Positions 55,003 to 64,000 of a stretch of 64,000 nt of DNA are shown here, piece by piece. A program made the position numbers and the translations under genes. Position 1 is the stretch's first letter, and the number at the start of each line of letters is the position of its first letter. Where the stretch lies: assembly GCA_047967505.1 (NCBI GenBank), contig CM106539.1, one strand, 5' to 3'. The notes beneath the pieces were generated by a model. The model was not told the origin of the DNA, ran no database searches, and saw only the letters and a list, made by a program, of their open reading frames with translations. The DNA is from Dipteris shenzhenensis. Its lineage: Eukaryota; Polypodiophyta; Polypodiopsida; Gleicheniales.

Positions 55003-55458
55003 TTGATAATCTTCTTTATCCATCATGGGATGTTATGGAAGGGAGACCATTTTAGATGTGTAGTTAGTAAAGAAATTTTAGTAATAAGGTATCAAGTAGT
55101 GCATAACATTTGTTATAAGAGATATGCTTATAGACATTGGAAAAATAATCATGGCACATGGATACCTATGGATTGTGATGTAGTAGATACCACAAAGTTA
55201 GAGATACACATGCCAAATGGCAAAATCCCATGTCTTAAGGACATAGATAGTTGGAGCTTAAAGCACATTCGAGAATACATTGCTATCACCTTTGATGATA
55301 GTGCCTTTTTCTTCACACTGAACGGTAAGGTAGTGAGGAGACGACTTAAAGAAAATCTTGACAAATGGAAGCATCCTTCTATCTTGTCTATTCATACTGA
55401 TATCAAACAAATTGAAAATTTTTGGTATTGTTATGTCATTTATGAAAGGGTGCAATGA
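55003..55458 (+). CDS. Unrecognised ORF, 151 codons
   Basis: Protein-like composition: RCVVSKEILVIRYQVVHNIC, then WIPMDCDVVDTTKLEIHMPN and KDIDSWSLKHIREYIAITFDD. It might be structural protein or the remnant of a larger gene. The following frames at 55745-56101 and 56405-57591 have the same orientation, so the stretch may be one decayed multi-domain gene. No family recognised. Confidence 0.35.
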   Translation: MIIFFIHHGMLWKGDHFRCVVSKEILVIRYQVVHNICYKRYAYRHWKNNHGTWIPMDCDVVDTTKLEIHMPNGKIPCLKDIDSWSLKHIREYIAITFDDSAFFFTLNGKVVRRRLKENLDKWKHPSILSIHTDIKQIENFWYCYVIYERVQ

Positions 55459-55744
55459 GAATAAATTTAATAAATTTAGTACTTTTGAAGTTCACAAGCA
55501 ATGAGTCTTTATTAGTTTGTTCAATCTCTTAAAATGTTGATTGTTAATAACTTTAGTAGTTTTGAAGTTGACAAGAAATTAGTCTATATTATTTTTTTGA
55601 AACTTTTAAAATGTTGATTGTTGATAATTGAGTAGTTTTAAAGTTCACAAGCAATGAGTTTTTTTTTAATTAATTTGTTAAGACATTGAATGCTTTTTGG
55701 AACAGTGTCATGGTAAATTATTCTCATGCTTATAGTATCCAATC

Positions 55745-56101
55745 ATGGTGATAGATTTAATATTGGCTCCAAGTTTTAATAAAAATGAGCTAATATATTA
55801 TAATGCCCAATATATCAATCCTACATTGTCAGCTTTGGCTTTTAAAGAGTCCATAGTGCTATACAAAGGCCCTAGGGCTAAAAATAGCCTTTATTGTACT
55901 CATCTCCTACACTCAACCCTTAGCACCAGCTTCTACAGACCTCCAATGGTCACTCCCCATTATGAATACTGCCAATTCATGGCTTCTACTTGTTATTTTA
56001 GTAGAGAAGTGGACTTGTATCAAATGTTTGATCACAAGGTCGATGAGGTAGTGATAGTCCATAAGCACATGGATTTTTTAAGAGATGTCATACATCATTG
56101 A
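55745..56101 (+). CDS. Unrecognised ORF, 118 codons
   Basis: Reads NKNELIYYNAQYINPTLSAL, then STSFYRPPMVTPHYEYCQFM and FSREVDLYQMFDHKVDEVV. Well-formed but unassigned. Just after it, a 60-bp segment (CAAAGATGATCCTGGTTTAAGACATAGG) is duplicated around 56163 and 56240. Confidence 0.35.
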   Translation: MVIDLILAPSFNKNELIYYNAQYINPTLSALAFKESIVLYKGPRAKNSLYCTHLLHSTLSTSFYRPPMVTPHYEYCQFMASTCYFSREVDLYQMFDHKVDEVVIVHKHMDFLRDVIHH

Positions 56102-56404
56102 GAAATTTTGTGATCTAGTTAGACATAGATAGAGTAGAATGGCAATCTCCTTTTAGAGTGTCACAAAGATGATCCTGGTTTAAGACATAGGCTACATAGA
56201 ATTTGTAAAACCTTGAGTGCAAAAAAAACCTTGATTGTCGCAAAGATGTGATCCTGGTTTAGACATAGGCTACATAGAATTTGTAAAACCTTGAGTGCAA
56301 AAATATTTAGCAAAATATTATAGGATGAGGAGATGGATCACTTGTAGGAACCCGGTTTGTTGTTTCCTTACCCTTAGCATATTGTATAATCATGCTAGAA
56401 GTGG

Positions 56405-57591
56405 AGGATAGCACCTCCATTCACACAGGCAGTACCTGCTCTTCTTATAGTAGAGCAAGAGCCAAATGTTGAAGAAAATCTAAATGTGATTACCGAATCT
56501 AGCCTTGCCTTAGAGTGGTCCAAAAAAACTCTGGAAGAAGGAAAGCACACTATAGAGGTAGACACATTGTCTGGCATAGAGCTGCAAGAAGCAGCTAGTA
56601 CATCCTCCATGGGACAGCCCACCATGGCAGAAGAAGAAGAACAAGAAGGAGAGGAACAATTGGAGGTGAGTATGATGGAAGACGTTTATTGAAAATCCTT
56701 CCATATGTCTTCATTGAAAACAAAGAAAATTTGTTTTTAATTGATATTCAGTATGTAAAGAAGATGATGGAGGATGAAGCATTAGAGGCACTCTCCAATT
56801 GGGAGAGTAATATTGGCCTAGGATTTCTAGAGGAGGGGCTTGATAGGTGCACTGATTTGCTAAACACCTACACATTGGAACATCCGATCTTAAGTGTATG
56901 GGAGGAAATGCATGACTCAACTCACACAGAAGTCACAAAGATGGAGTTCCATGAGGTCCATGCAAGAATATTGGTGGAGAGGTAGAACAAGCCTTCGAGG
57001 ATTGAGAGCAATATGGTGGTCTGATCATCGGTGCCCCCTATGAACATTAATGAGAGCAAAATCTCCATCAATATTTGTGCAAAAGGTTACGACAAATGAC
57101 AAGCAAGGTTTGCAGGGGACAAATTGTAAGTTGATGACATTGTCAATATTTATGATGTTTTCAATTCAAATATTTTCAAAAAAGCTTATTGATCCAATTA
57201 TTACAAACTTTAGGATGTTATTGAAGTTGATGATTTTGCAATGCGACATGCACGTCGAGGTGATGGCATCGGTGCAGACTCTGCACTTGGACATTACATG
57301 GGGATGTTCAAGCATCAAACTCTTGTTTGCATGCATTCCTTGTACTCGCCTCATAAAAAGGAGGAGCTGATCAAATGCAGGGCACTTTCAAAGTTGGTGT
57401 CCATAGTGCCCTTACCTCCATCATACCATAAGTGCATTTTGGTTAGGCGAGATCTTGCTCTTGCAACTTTTGGGGAAAAACTGGCAGGAAGGCTTTTGGT
57501 GGCAGCTACTCTTATGGGGGCTATGATAGATGTTTATGATTTAGAAAAGCCTGTGGAGACTTTCACACAACTGACTTTCTTGTTACCCTAA
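56405..57591 (+). pseudogene. Unrecognised decayed coding region
   Basis: Successive plus-strand frames: 56486-56692 (acidic, MAEEEEQEGEEQLEVSMMED), 56689-56985 (MMEDEALEALSNWESNIGLG), 57050-57370 and 57241-57591 (KCILVRRDLALATFGEKLAG). Overlapping frame changes suggest a once continuous protein with an acidic middle. No domain could be named; a retroelement or captured gene is possible. Confidence 0.35.
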
Positions 57592-57599
57592 TAGAGAGC

Positions 57600-58030
57600 T
57601 GCAATTTTGGATATAGTGGAGGATGCAAAGCAAGCAAATATCTTGTAGAGAAAATCATGAAATCATGTTCTAATGAATTTAATTTACCAAAAATATTGTA
57701 AATACAAATGAAGATATAATATATCCTCTTTACGTTGGGTTCAAGAATCCGTAGTAGCCAAGGAGGAACCACTATTGTCCCCAAAAGATAGTACAATAGA
57801 TGGCCACTCAACATCTGGTCCTCACTGGATACTCTATGGTTACATGGTGGTGATTGAATGATATTGTTATATAGTTATCTCAAATATTAATGTAATACTA
57901 AGTAATTGAAATATATTTTCAATTAAATTTATACTTAGTAAGTAGTTTAATAGGGACTAGTATATGTGTTAAATACTTATATTTTAATCCTTACTAAGTG
58001 ATTTAAATATATGTTCAATATATTTTAAAT
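57600..58030. other. AT-rich DNA without genes
   Basis: 57830-58030 is extremely AT-rich with repeats of ACTTAGTA/TACTAAGT in both orientations, able to form imperfect foldbacks. Confidence 0.45.
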
Positions 58031-58033
58031 TAA

Positions 58034-58560
58034 ATATACTATGGAGAAGGAACTATGGGTAGTAGCTTCTGGAGCCAAGAAGAGGCCTATCGGCAAAATG
58101 GCTCAAGGTCTCCTTAAGAAGGTAATTGCACGAGACAATAAAAATGAAAGGCTCTCGGCATTTTGGGATGAGCCCCAGGAGCAAAGTATAATTATCACCT
58201 AGATTTAACAAAGATAGCTCAAGAAAATTGGATTGCCATCAAAAACTTTTTTTGGTGCCTCCGTTGGAGATTCAAAAGTCCTTCTAAAGCAAGAATTCTA
58301 TAGTCTACAAATGAATGAAGACGTGAATTTAGGAGAGCATCTAAATCAAATGAGGTCAATTCCTCGTCAACTATTTGATTTAAGAGTACGTACAAATGAT
58401 GACAATTGCAAGGCAAGTTTACTTTCAAGCCTCCGTCCATCTTATGCTGAAATAGTGAAAGTCCTTTTTGTAAAATGCTAACATGTCTCTTGATGAAAAA
58501 ATTTCTACACTTCTAGATGATGAGTGTTGTCAACTATAAGAAGTGGATGAAGATCATTTG
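58034..58560 (+). pseudogene. Ty1/copia gag remnant
   Basis: The frame 58233-58481 reads SKVLLKQEFYSLQMNEDVNLGEHLNQMRSI, then LRVRTNDDNCKASLLSSLRPSYAEIV, matching the central copia gag (L...F..LKM.E...V..HL..F...LPESY). MSLDEKISTLLDDE continues in another frame. There is no zinc knuckle or polymerase downstream. Confidence 0.68.
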
Positions 58561-60265
58561 TATAGCAAAAATCAAAGATCAAGTTGGGACTCTTACATTC
58601 TAACCAATATAGACCCCTTTCATAATAAGGCAAACAAGTAGTTCTCCGATTCCTAGCCTTATCCAGTTGCCTAAATGGCCATACATGCAATACCATTCTT
58701 TGGCACAAATGGCCTATATATAAATAGAAACCTCACACCAAGGACCATGCACCCAATAGAAAAATCCCCATACATAGTGGGAAAATGCTCTTTAGTAGGA
58801 TGGGCCCTCATGGCCAACTAGGATTTTAAGCATGTGATTAACCTTCAACCTTTTGGAAGGAAATGGAAAGACATAGGACATTGGAGTATAAAGAGTCAAT
58901 GGTCATAAATATGAAAGGTCTAAGTATGTCCATCAATAATGTCCTTTCAAAACTTAGAGTGAGTAAATCAATACTGAAGTATGAGATCTACATAGCTCTC
59001 AATATATATGTAGTAACAACAACAAAAGATTTATGCAATGGCCATTCCCTTATTCTATTTTATAAATTACTGCTGTCTCTTTCTACACTTTTGAAGTATT
59101 CTACTTAAATTTTGTAACATGTTCAAATCTTTCGATAATAATGAGTTTGAAGTTTGAAGTCTATATAATTCATCAGCACTTACTTTTCCTAGACGGTCCT
59201 TGATGTTTTATGAGGTCATATAAATGGCTTAATTACATTTTAACACTTGGTGATCTTATAGGTTGGTTTGTACCTTGATAGGTCTGTGAAGTGCTTCAAC
59301 TAGCTATGTTAGGAGTTGCATACGTCACAACAAGTTGTATTTTAGTAATTACAATTGAGGATGAAAGGATGCAAAAAAATTATGTGTTGAAGGCCAAAGA
59401 ATAAGAAAAAGGGAGTTTACTAAGTACCCTAGCTTTCACACATGGTAAAACCAACAAAGGAAACTTCGGTAAGCATAAATGGGTATGAAAAAATGTAGAA
59501 AAATTATGTGTTGATGCCAAAAGAATAGACACTATCGATTCCACTAGGTTCTTGTATTAAACTAAACTAGCATAGAGGGTCAAAGTAGAACATGACTAGA
59601 AGTAGAAGATAGAGGTCCACATGATGAAGAGACTCAAGAGAGAACATTGAATCCAATTCATCTACCTTAATCATCAACTCATTGGTCCACTGATGATACT
59701 TTCAAATTACTTAAGATTGTGCAACTTGGAAGTACATAGATAACATGCGCCCGGACTTTGTAGTGGAGCCATGTAACTTACATCTTGGAATTACAATGGA
59801 TAGCATGAACCCTTTTGAGTTATTCTCAACCGTTTAGTGAATTACAACATCCCACCATGGCTGACAATAAAGAAGGGACACCTCATGCTTGCCCTCCTTG
59901 TGCTATGGAAGTACAAGGCAATGAATATGAACATATACATGGCATCTTTGATAGAGGATCTCTAGACCCTGTGGACAGACATACATGCCTTTGATATTTG
60001 TAGAGCTATGAGACATACAAATGACATTTAGATTAGGGACACTTTGATGTGGACAATGCATGACTTTCAAGGATATGGGGACTACTTAGGTATATGCTTG
60101 TAAATCTCTACATGCCTAATGGCCTTTCTATGCTTTAATTCATGATTGTTTGATGCATCTATAATCACCTTTTTTATGCATGTAAGTCTTTAACCCAGTG
60201 GGTACCATGCTTGCCCTATTTGCAAATATTGTTTGGAGGACTGATTTTAGCATTAGGTCATCATA
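58561..60265. other. No gene recognised
   Basis: AT-rich with short frames only. Nothing reliable on either strand. Confidence 0.4.
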
Positions 60266-60690
60266 TGTGCATAGCACCAACACAAAAGAGTGCTAAAAGG
60301 AAAGGGTTGGAAACCCTAACCCTAACCCTAAAGGGGTTTGTATATATTCATTATTTTCAACTAAATATAGTGTATAGTTAGTCATTTGTCTTGTGTTCTC
60401 TAACTGTGCCCTCTCTCCTCTCACCTCCACTGTTCTCCTCTCCTCTCCATATTTGTTCATGGAGCTCTATTGCCTTCCCTTGAGGCATGACAATCTGTGT
60501 GAGAGAGTGTGTGAGATTGAGAGTTCTTATGAGGTATTCTTTCATTCCGTTCACTTCCGTTGAGTGAACGATTTTGTTCATTGAGAATATTTCCATCCAT
60601 CCATTTTTATGAGAGATTCATGAGTGACTTCTTTGAGTGTTCATTTAGTTTTGATAGCTTTATTTTGAGATATTTCCATCATTGCATGTG
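60266..60690 (+). repeat. Direct repeat with telomere-like motif, right copy
   Basis: Begins TGTGCATAGCACCAACAC and contains CCCTAACCCTAACCCTAAA at about 60315, three plant telomere-like units. It corresponds to 53757-54330 but is shorter and diverged. Confidence 0.55.
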
Positions 60691-60711
60691 AGAGAAATTT
60701 CTCTCTTTAGG

Positions 60712-60767
<56 letters not shown>
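60712..60767. repeat. (GA)n microsatellite
   Basis: An uninterrupted GA run of more than 50 bp. Confidence 0.95.
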
Positions 60768-60771
<4 letters not shown>

Positions 60772-60999
60772 CTTCATTCTGCAAACCCCACAATGAAAAA
60801 TTTATGCAATGTGTCCCAATTTGTTTTCTCCTCAAGTTTTAATGCTCTGAACCATTGTCCAGACTTACCATCAAGGCTTAACCCAAAAGCATTGAACTTG
60901 TCTAGATCCCCGAGATCACCAAAGGTCTCATAGATTTATTCAAATCTCTCAACAAAAAAAGTGTCTTGAGGTCTAGGGAGGGGGGATTGTGGTGGCACT

Positions 61000-61285
61000 T
61001 GTTGGGATATCTCCAGGTGTATGCCCCAGGCACACCTTGGGTTCTATGTGTGTGTGCTAGAGGCACAGTTAGGTGCCCATAAGCACTGTTAGGTGGTAGA
61101 TGCCACATAGGATGATTGAGAGATTCTAGGAGCTGATTGAGGAGATGATTGTGGAGCTTAGAGGTCATCAGTGATGTCAGTGATCATGTAAGAGGTGCCT
61201 ACATATGGACCTCACCTTTCTTCATTCCATAATCAAGCATTCTCATTTTGTGTTCACTTCATGCTTTCCCTTTAGTTCCTCAACA
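61000..61285 (+). repeat. 5' LTR
   Basis: 286 bp, TG...CA. It shares only the TGTTGGGAT opening with the LTR at 29594. Confidence 0.94.
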
Positions 61286-61297
61286 TGGTATCAGAGC
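61286..61297 (+). promoter_or_regulatory. Primer-binding site (initiator tRNA-Met)
   Basis: TGGTATCAGAGC directly abuts the 5' LTR. Confidence 0.93.
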
Positions 61298-62167
61298 CCT
61301 ATGATCCTCCTTGAGTCCATTTGTGCCACATCATCTTCTTCTTCTCCATCTTCTTCTTCTTCTTCATCTTCACCATTTCTTCCCCTTCTTCCCAAAACTT
61401 GCTAGAGCTTGTTCTCCCTCATCGCTTTACCATTGTCCAAGTACTTCTAGCTAGAGATACCCCTCGTATGGGCAAACTTTCACCTGCAAGGAATTGTAGA
61501 AAGGTCATCGTTGCTGGTCACCATTTCCCAAAAATCGTCGAAACTCTCTTCTATGTATTCTCTGTTTCTACTCCACCTTTCTCTAATTCCTTTTAGGGGA
61601 AGCTTCTCCATCCTTGGGCTATCTTGTGTTGAAATTTGAGCAGCAATGGTTGCATATTCAAGGAGAAAACACGGAAAAACCAGTCGATCTTCAAGCTGCT
61701 AGCTATGGCGATGTGACATGGAATTGCACCTCTCCTCCTCAGTGGCTCTTCTTTGATATATGAGCTTTGTTTCTACCTAGAAAGCCCTATTTTCTTTGCT
61801 CTAAAGAAGGAGATACAAGCCCTCCAATTTCAGGCCTCTATTTTGGAAAGTTTTAACAAGGTTGTGAGTTTAATGCTACATTAGATGCTACTTTAGCATT
61901 TCTGATGTTTTAAAGTGTTGAATAGCATCAGTATAACTGTAGCTACAACTTTGCTTTAAGTTGCTATACTTGGATTTGTTTGGATTGCTTTCATTTAGCC
62001 ACTTCTATGAAGCATGGAAGATGAAGCATCATTTCCATTATGATTTTTAGTATGCAATTTGGTCACAAGTCCTTGCTACATTAAATGCTTATACTTTGAA
62101 GCTTTTCAGCTTTTTTTTCTAGCCTTGTAAGAGAGTAGACACTGCCCATTTTGGGTTAGACCCTCTC

Positions 62168-62455
62168 ATGGCTACCATCTTGAATATGGATAAGTTCAAT
62201 GGTAAAGGCTTTCACACATGGCAGATGAAGGTTAAGTTTACATTGATGAGGGAAAACCTTTGGGGGCTTGTCACACTGGCTTCAACTTCTTCTTCAACAA
62301 CCTCTAATTCTTCAGAATCCCCAGCTCTGACATGCTCGACAAGAAATCCTGCTAGAGAGGAGAAAGCCTATGGCATCATTGCTCTTGCCTTAGGAGATGA
62401 CTACATTCATCACATCTCTAACTTAGTCTCCTTTAGAAGCTTGGCAGAAGCTTGA
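62168..62455 (+). CDS. Copia-type gag, N-terminal part
   Basis: MATILNMDKFNGKGFHTWQMKVKFTL matches the start of copia gag (F-NG-x-F-x-W-x-K). A Ser/Thr-rich insertion follows, then GIIALALGDDYIHHISNLVS. The frame ends at 62455, but the protein continues 34 bp later in the next frame, so gag here is split by a small frameshift. Confidence 0.78.
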   Translation: MATILNMDKFNGKGFHTWQMKVKFTLMRENLWGLVTLASTSSSTTSNSSESPALTCSTRNPAREEKAYGIIALALGDDYIHHISNLVSFRSLAEA

Positions 62456-62489
62456 CATTATTTTTGGTGCTAGCTCTCACATCTCAAAA

Positions 62490-63083
62490 TTGTCACTTAA
62501 GATTACTTTCTTTGAATTGAAGATGGTTAGTGGCACTCCTCTGGCTGCCCATGTCAATCTTATGCAGAGTCTCATGACTCAACTTGCTTCTATCAACTCT
62601 CCAATCACTACAGATGATGCAATGGCAGTATTGCTCAAAAGTATGCCTGAAGATTATGATCATGTTGTTACCACTTTGAAAAATCTTCCTAATCCTAATC
62701 TTGAAGGTCTTATTTCTACTCTTCAAGAAGAAGAAAGGCACATGGAACTCCGGAGAGGCAATGCCATAGCATACCACAGAGGCAATGACACAGCCTATGC
62801 CATAAAATTTCAAAAGGGCAAGTTTTCACCTTGCAAACATTGTGGGAAGACTAATCACCTCTCAAAAGACTGCTTCAAGATCAATCCATGCAAACACTAT
62901 GGCAAAAACAATCACCATGAAAAGTATTGTAGACCAAAAAGGAAGCAACTACAAAGTCAGAAACTACCAATCTATTTTCATTTGATGAGTCTCCACATGA
63001 TGAATATTATGCTTTTTGAACCATCTCCATATATGCTCCAGATCTCTCTTTTTATGTTGAGTCAAGGTACTCAGCCTGGATAG
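62490..63083 (+). CDS. Copia-type gag, C-terminal part with zinc knuckles
   Basis: Continues gag: HVNLMQSLMTQLASINSPIT, then VLLKSMPEDYDHVVTTLKNL and an EERHMEL stretch. A proper zinc knuckle follows, CKHCGKTNHLSKDC (CX2CX4HX4C, about 62830-62875), then a second degenerate one, CKHYGKNNHHEKYC. It packages element RNA in the cytoplasmic particle. The frame ends without protease. Confidence 0.8.
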   Translation: MSLKITFFELKMVSGTPLAAHVNLMQSLMTQLASINSPITTDDAMAVLLKSMPEDYDHVVTTLKNLPNPNLEGLISTLQEEERHMELRRGNAIAYHRGNDTAYAIKFQKGKFSPCKHCGKTNHLSKDCFKINPCKHYGKNNHHEKYCRPKRKQLQSQKLPIYFHLMSLHMMNIMLFEPSPYMLQISLFMLSQGTQPG

Positions 63084-63391
63084 TCCTCCAAAATGAATGA
63101 AATAAACTATTGTGTTCTTTGTAAACACCTCTGGTCACCATATGATGTAGGCCATGTGTATGTGTTTTGCTCCATGGTACTTCTTGCAAACATCGTGTGC
63201 ATGTACATGCAGGGGAGATAACCATTGGAAGGTCTTATGTGTCCCTTTTGTTTACCTCACACCCTTGGGAACCCTTGCTAGCATGAGATCCTAGCCATAG
63301 ATTAATCCTTGACCACCATGAGATGGCATGAGAAACTATGAGACTAGATGAATCCTTGACATAGCCTGAGGCATTCCCTTGAGGGGGGGTT

Positions 63392-63677
63392 TGTTGGGAT
63401 ATCTCAAGGTGTATGCCCCAGGCACACCTTGGGTTCTATGTGTGTGTGCTAGAGGCATAGTTAGGTGCCCATAAGCATTGTTAGGTGGTAGATGCCACAT
63501 AGGATGATTGAGAGATTCTAGGAGCTGATTGAGGAGATGATTCTGGAGCTCAGAGGTCATCAGTGATGTAAGTGATCATGTAAGAGGTGCCTACATATGG
63601 ACCTCACCTTTCTTCATTCCATAATCAAGCATTCTCATTTTGTGTTCACTTCATGCTTTCCCTTTAGTTCCTCAACA
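63392..63677 (+). repeat. 3' LTR
   Basis: 286 bp, nearly identical to 61000-61285. Confidence 0.94.
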
Positions 63678-64000
63678 ACACTCTATTCTCACCAGCCACA
63701 GTCTTTGTCTACCCAAATCTCACATGGCCGTGGCACACCATCTGTAAACTACACAATGCCTAAGCTGGTTGACCAACAGTGCAAAAATCTTGCATACTGC
63801 AAAGATGATACTTGACCAAGTAAGTGAAGAGGTGAATGCAACTGTAAATGCAATAGATAAGGCCAAGAAAGATAGGCTATGCCAAGATACTTTTCTGACG
63901 ATAGTACATACATTGAGGACAAAGGTTCAAGCAGCACAAAATGAAATATCAAATTCGGCTCCTTCAATTGACGTGGAGCATTTCAAAAAACTAGAGGTAG
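63678..64000. other. Right-edge flank, no gene recognised
   Basis: Continues the sequence interrupted by the LTR element at 60999. No motif-bearing frame. Confidence 0.4.

Larger units (their letters stand above)
61000..63677 (+). mobile_element. Complete gag-only LTR retrotransposon
   Basis: Two 286-bp LTRs (61000-61285 and 63392-63677), TGTTGGGATATC...CCTCAACA, differ at only a few sites, so insertion is recent. The primer-binding site is at 61286 and the purine tract (GAGGGGGGG) just before the 3' LTR. Flanks GCACT and ACACT fit a 5-bp target duplication with one change. The interior has one gag and no protease or polymerase. Its 3' interior (about 63119-63370) matches 31311-31500 of the other short element although the LTRs differ. 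Confidence 0.94.

Overview
The window looks like nuclear DNA of a land plant with a large, repeat-rich genome. It carries Ty1/copia and Ty3/gypsy retrotransposon remnants, primer-binding sites matching the 3' end of initiator tRNA-Met (TGGTATCAGAGC), a LINE-like remnant with a poly(A) tail, CT/CA/GA microsatellites and a plant-type Helitron. I see no rRNA, tRNA, CRISPR array or bacterial operon structure, and no recognisable intact housekeeping gene. The species cannot be told from the sequence; a gymnosperm, fern or other large plant genome is a guess from the transposon load.

Layout. 1-5.2 kb: decayed Ty3/gypsy pol pieces around a 0.9-kb foldback element whose arms carry long (TG)n(GA)n and (CT)n(CA)n tracts. 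5.2-9.8 kb: mostly unassigned DNA with small repeats and hairpins. 9.8-16.1 kb: the best-preserved locus, an uninterrupted 1354-residue Helitron Rep/helicase gene followed 151 bp later by a short spliced gene ending in a GIY-YIG nuclease domain. 16.8-18.4 kb: an 87-bp minisatellite and a degenerate array of palindromic ~60-bp units. 18.7-25.2 kb: a second, longer copy of the 1-3.9 kb region. 25.2-26.5 kb: inverted repeats and a 333-codon ORF of unknown function. 27.9-40.8 kb: nested transposons. A decayed copia element is interrupted in gag by a complete short LTR element (29594-31865) and in RT by a LINE (33983-35824). The LINE is followed by a gag-only copia-like element (35825-40812), which itself holds a small LTR element (38393-40163). 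42.3-48.5 kb: a decayed Ty3/gypsy element on the minus strand, facing a glycine-rich gag-like remnant on the plus strand, then an RNase H-like remnant. 48.5-60.7 kb: AT-rich DNA with diverged repeats and several unassigned ORFs. 61.0-63.7 kb: a complete gag-only LTR element with nearly identical 286-bp LTRs.

How the parts work together. Almost everything readable is mobile-element machinery. The two short LTR elements keep LTRs, primer-binding site, polypurine tract and gag but no polymerase, so they would depend on enzymes from other elements. The Helitron Rep/Hel keeps both tyrosines, the HUH-type histidines and the helicase motifs. Its downstream neighbour has the same strand and similar base composition, and its three exon junctions join in phase. 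A Helitron carrying a spliced GIY-YIG accessory gene is the most unusual object here. It has one apparent lesion, a single-base frameshift in a C tract inside the nuclease domain. Element ends for this Helitron were not found.
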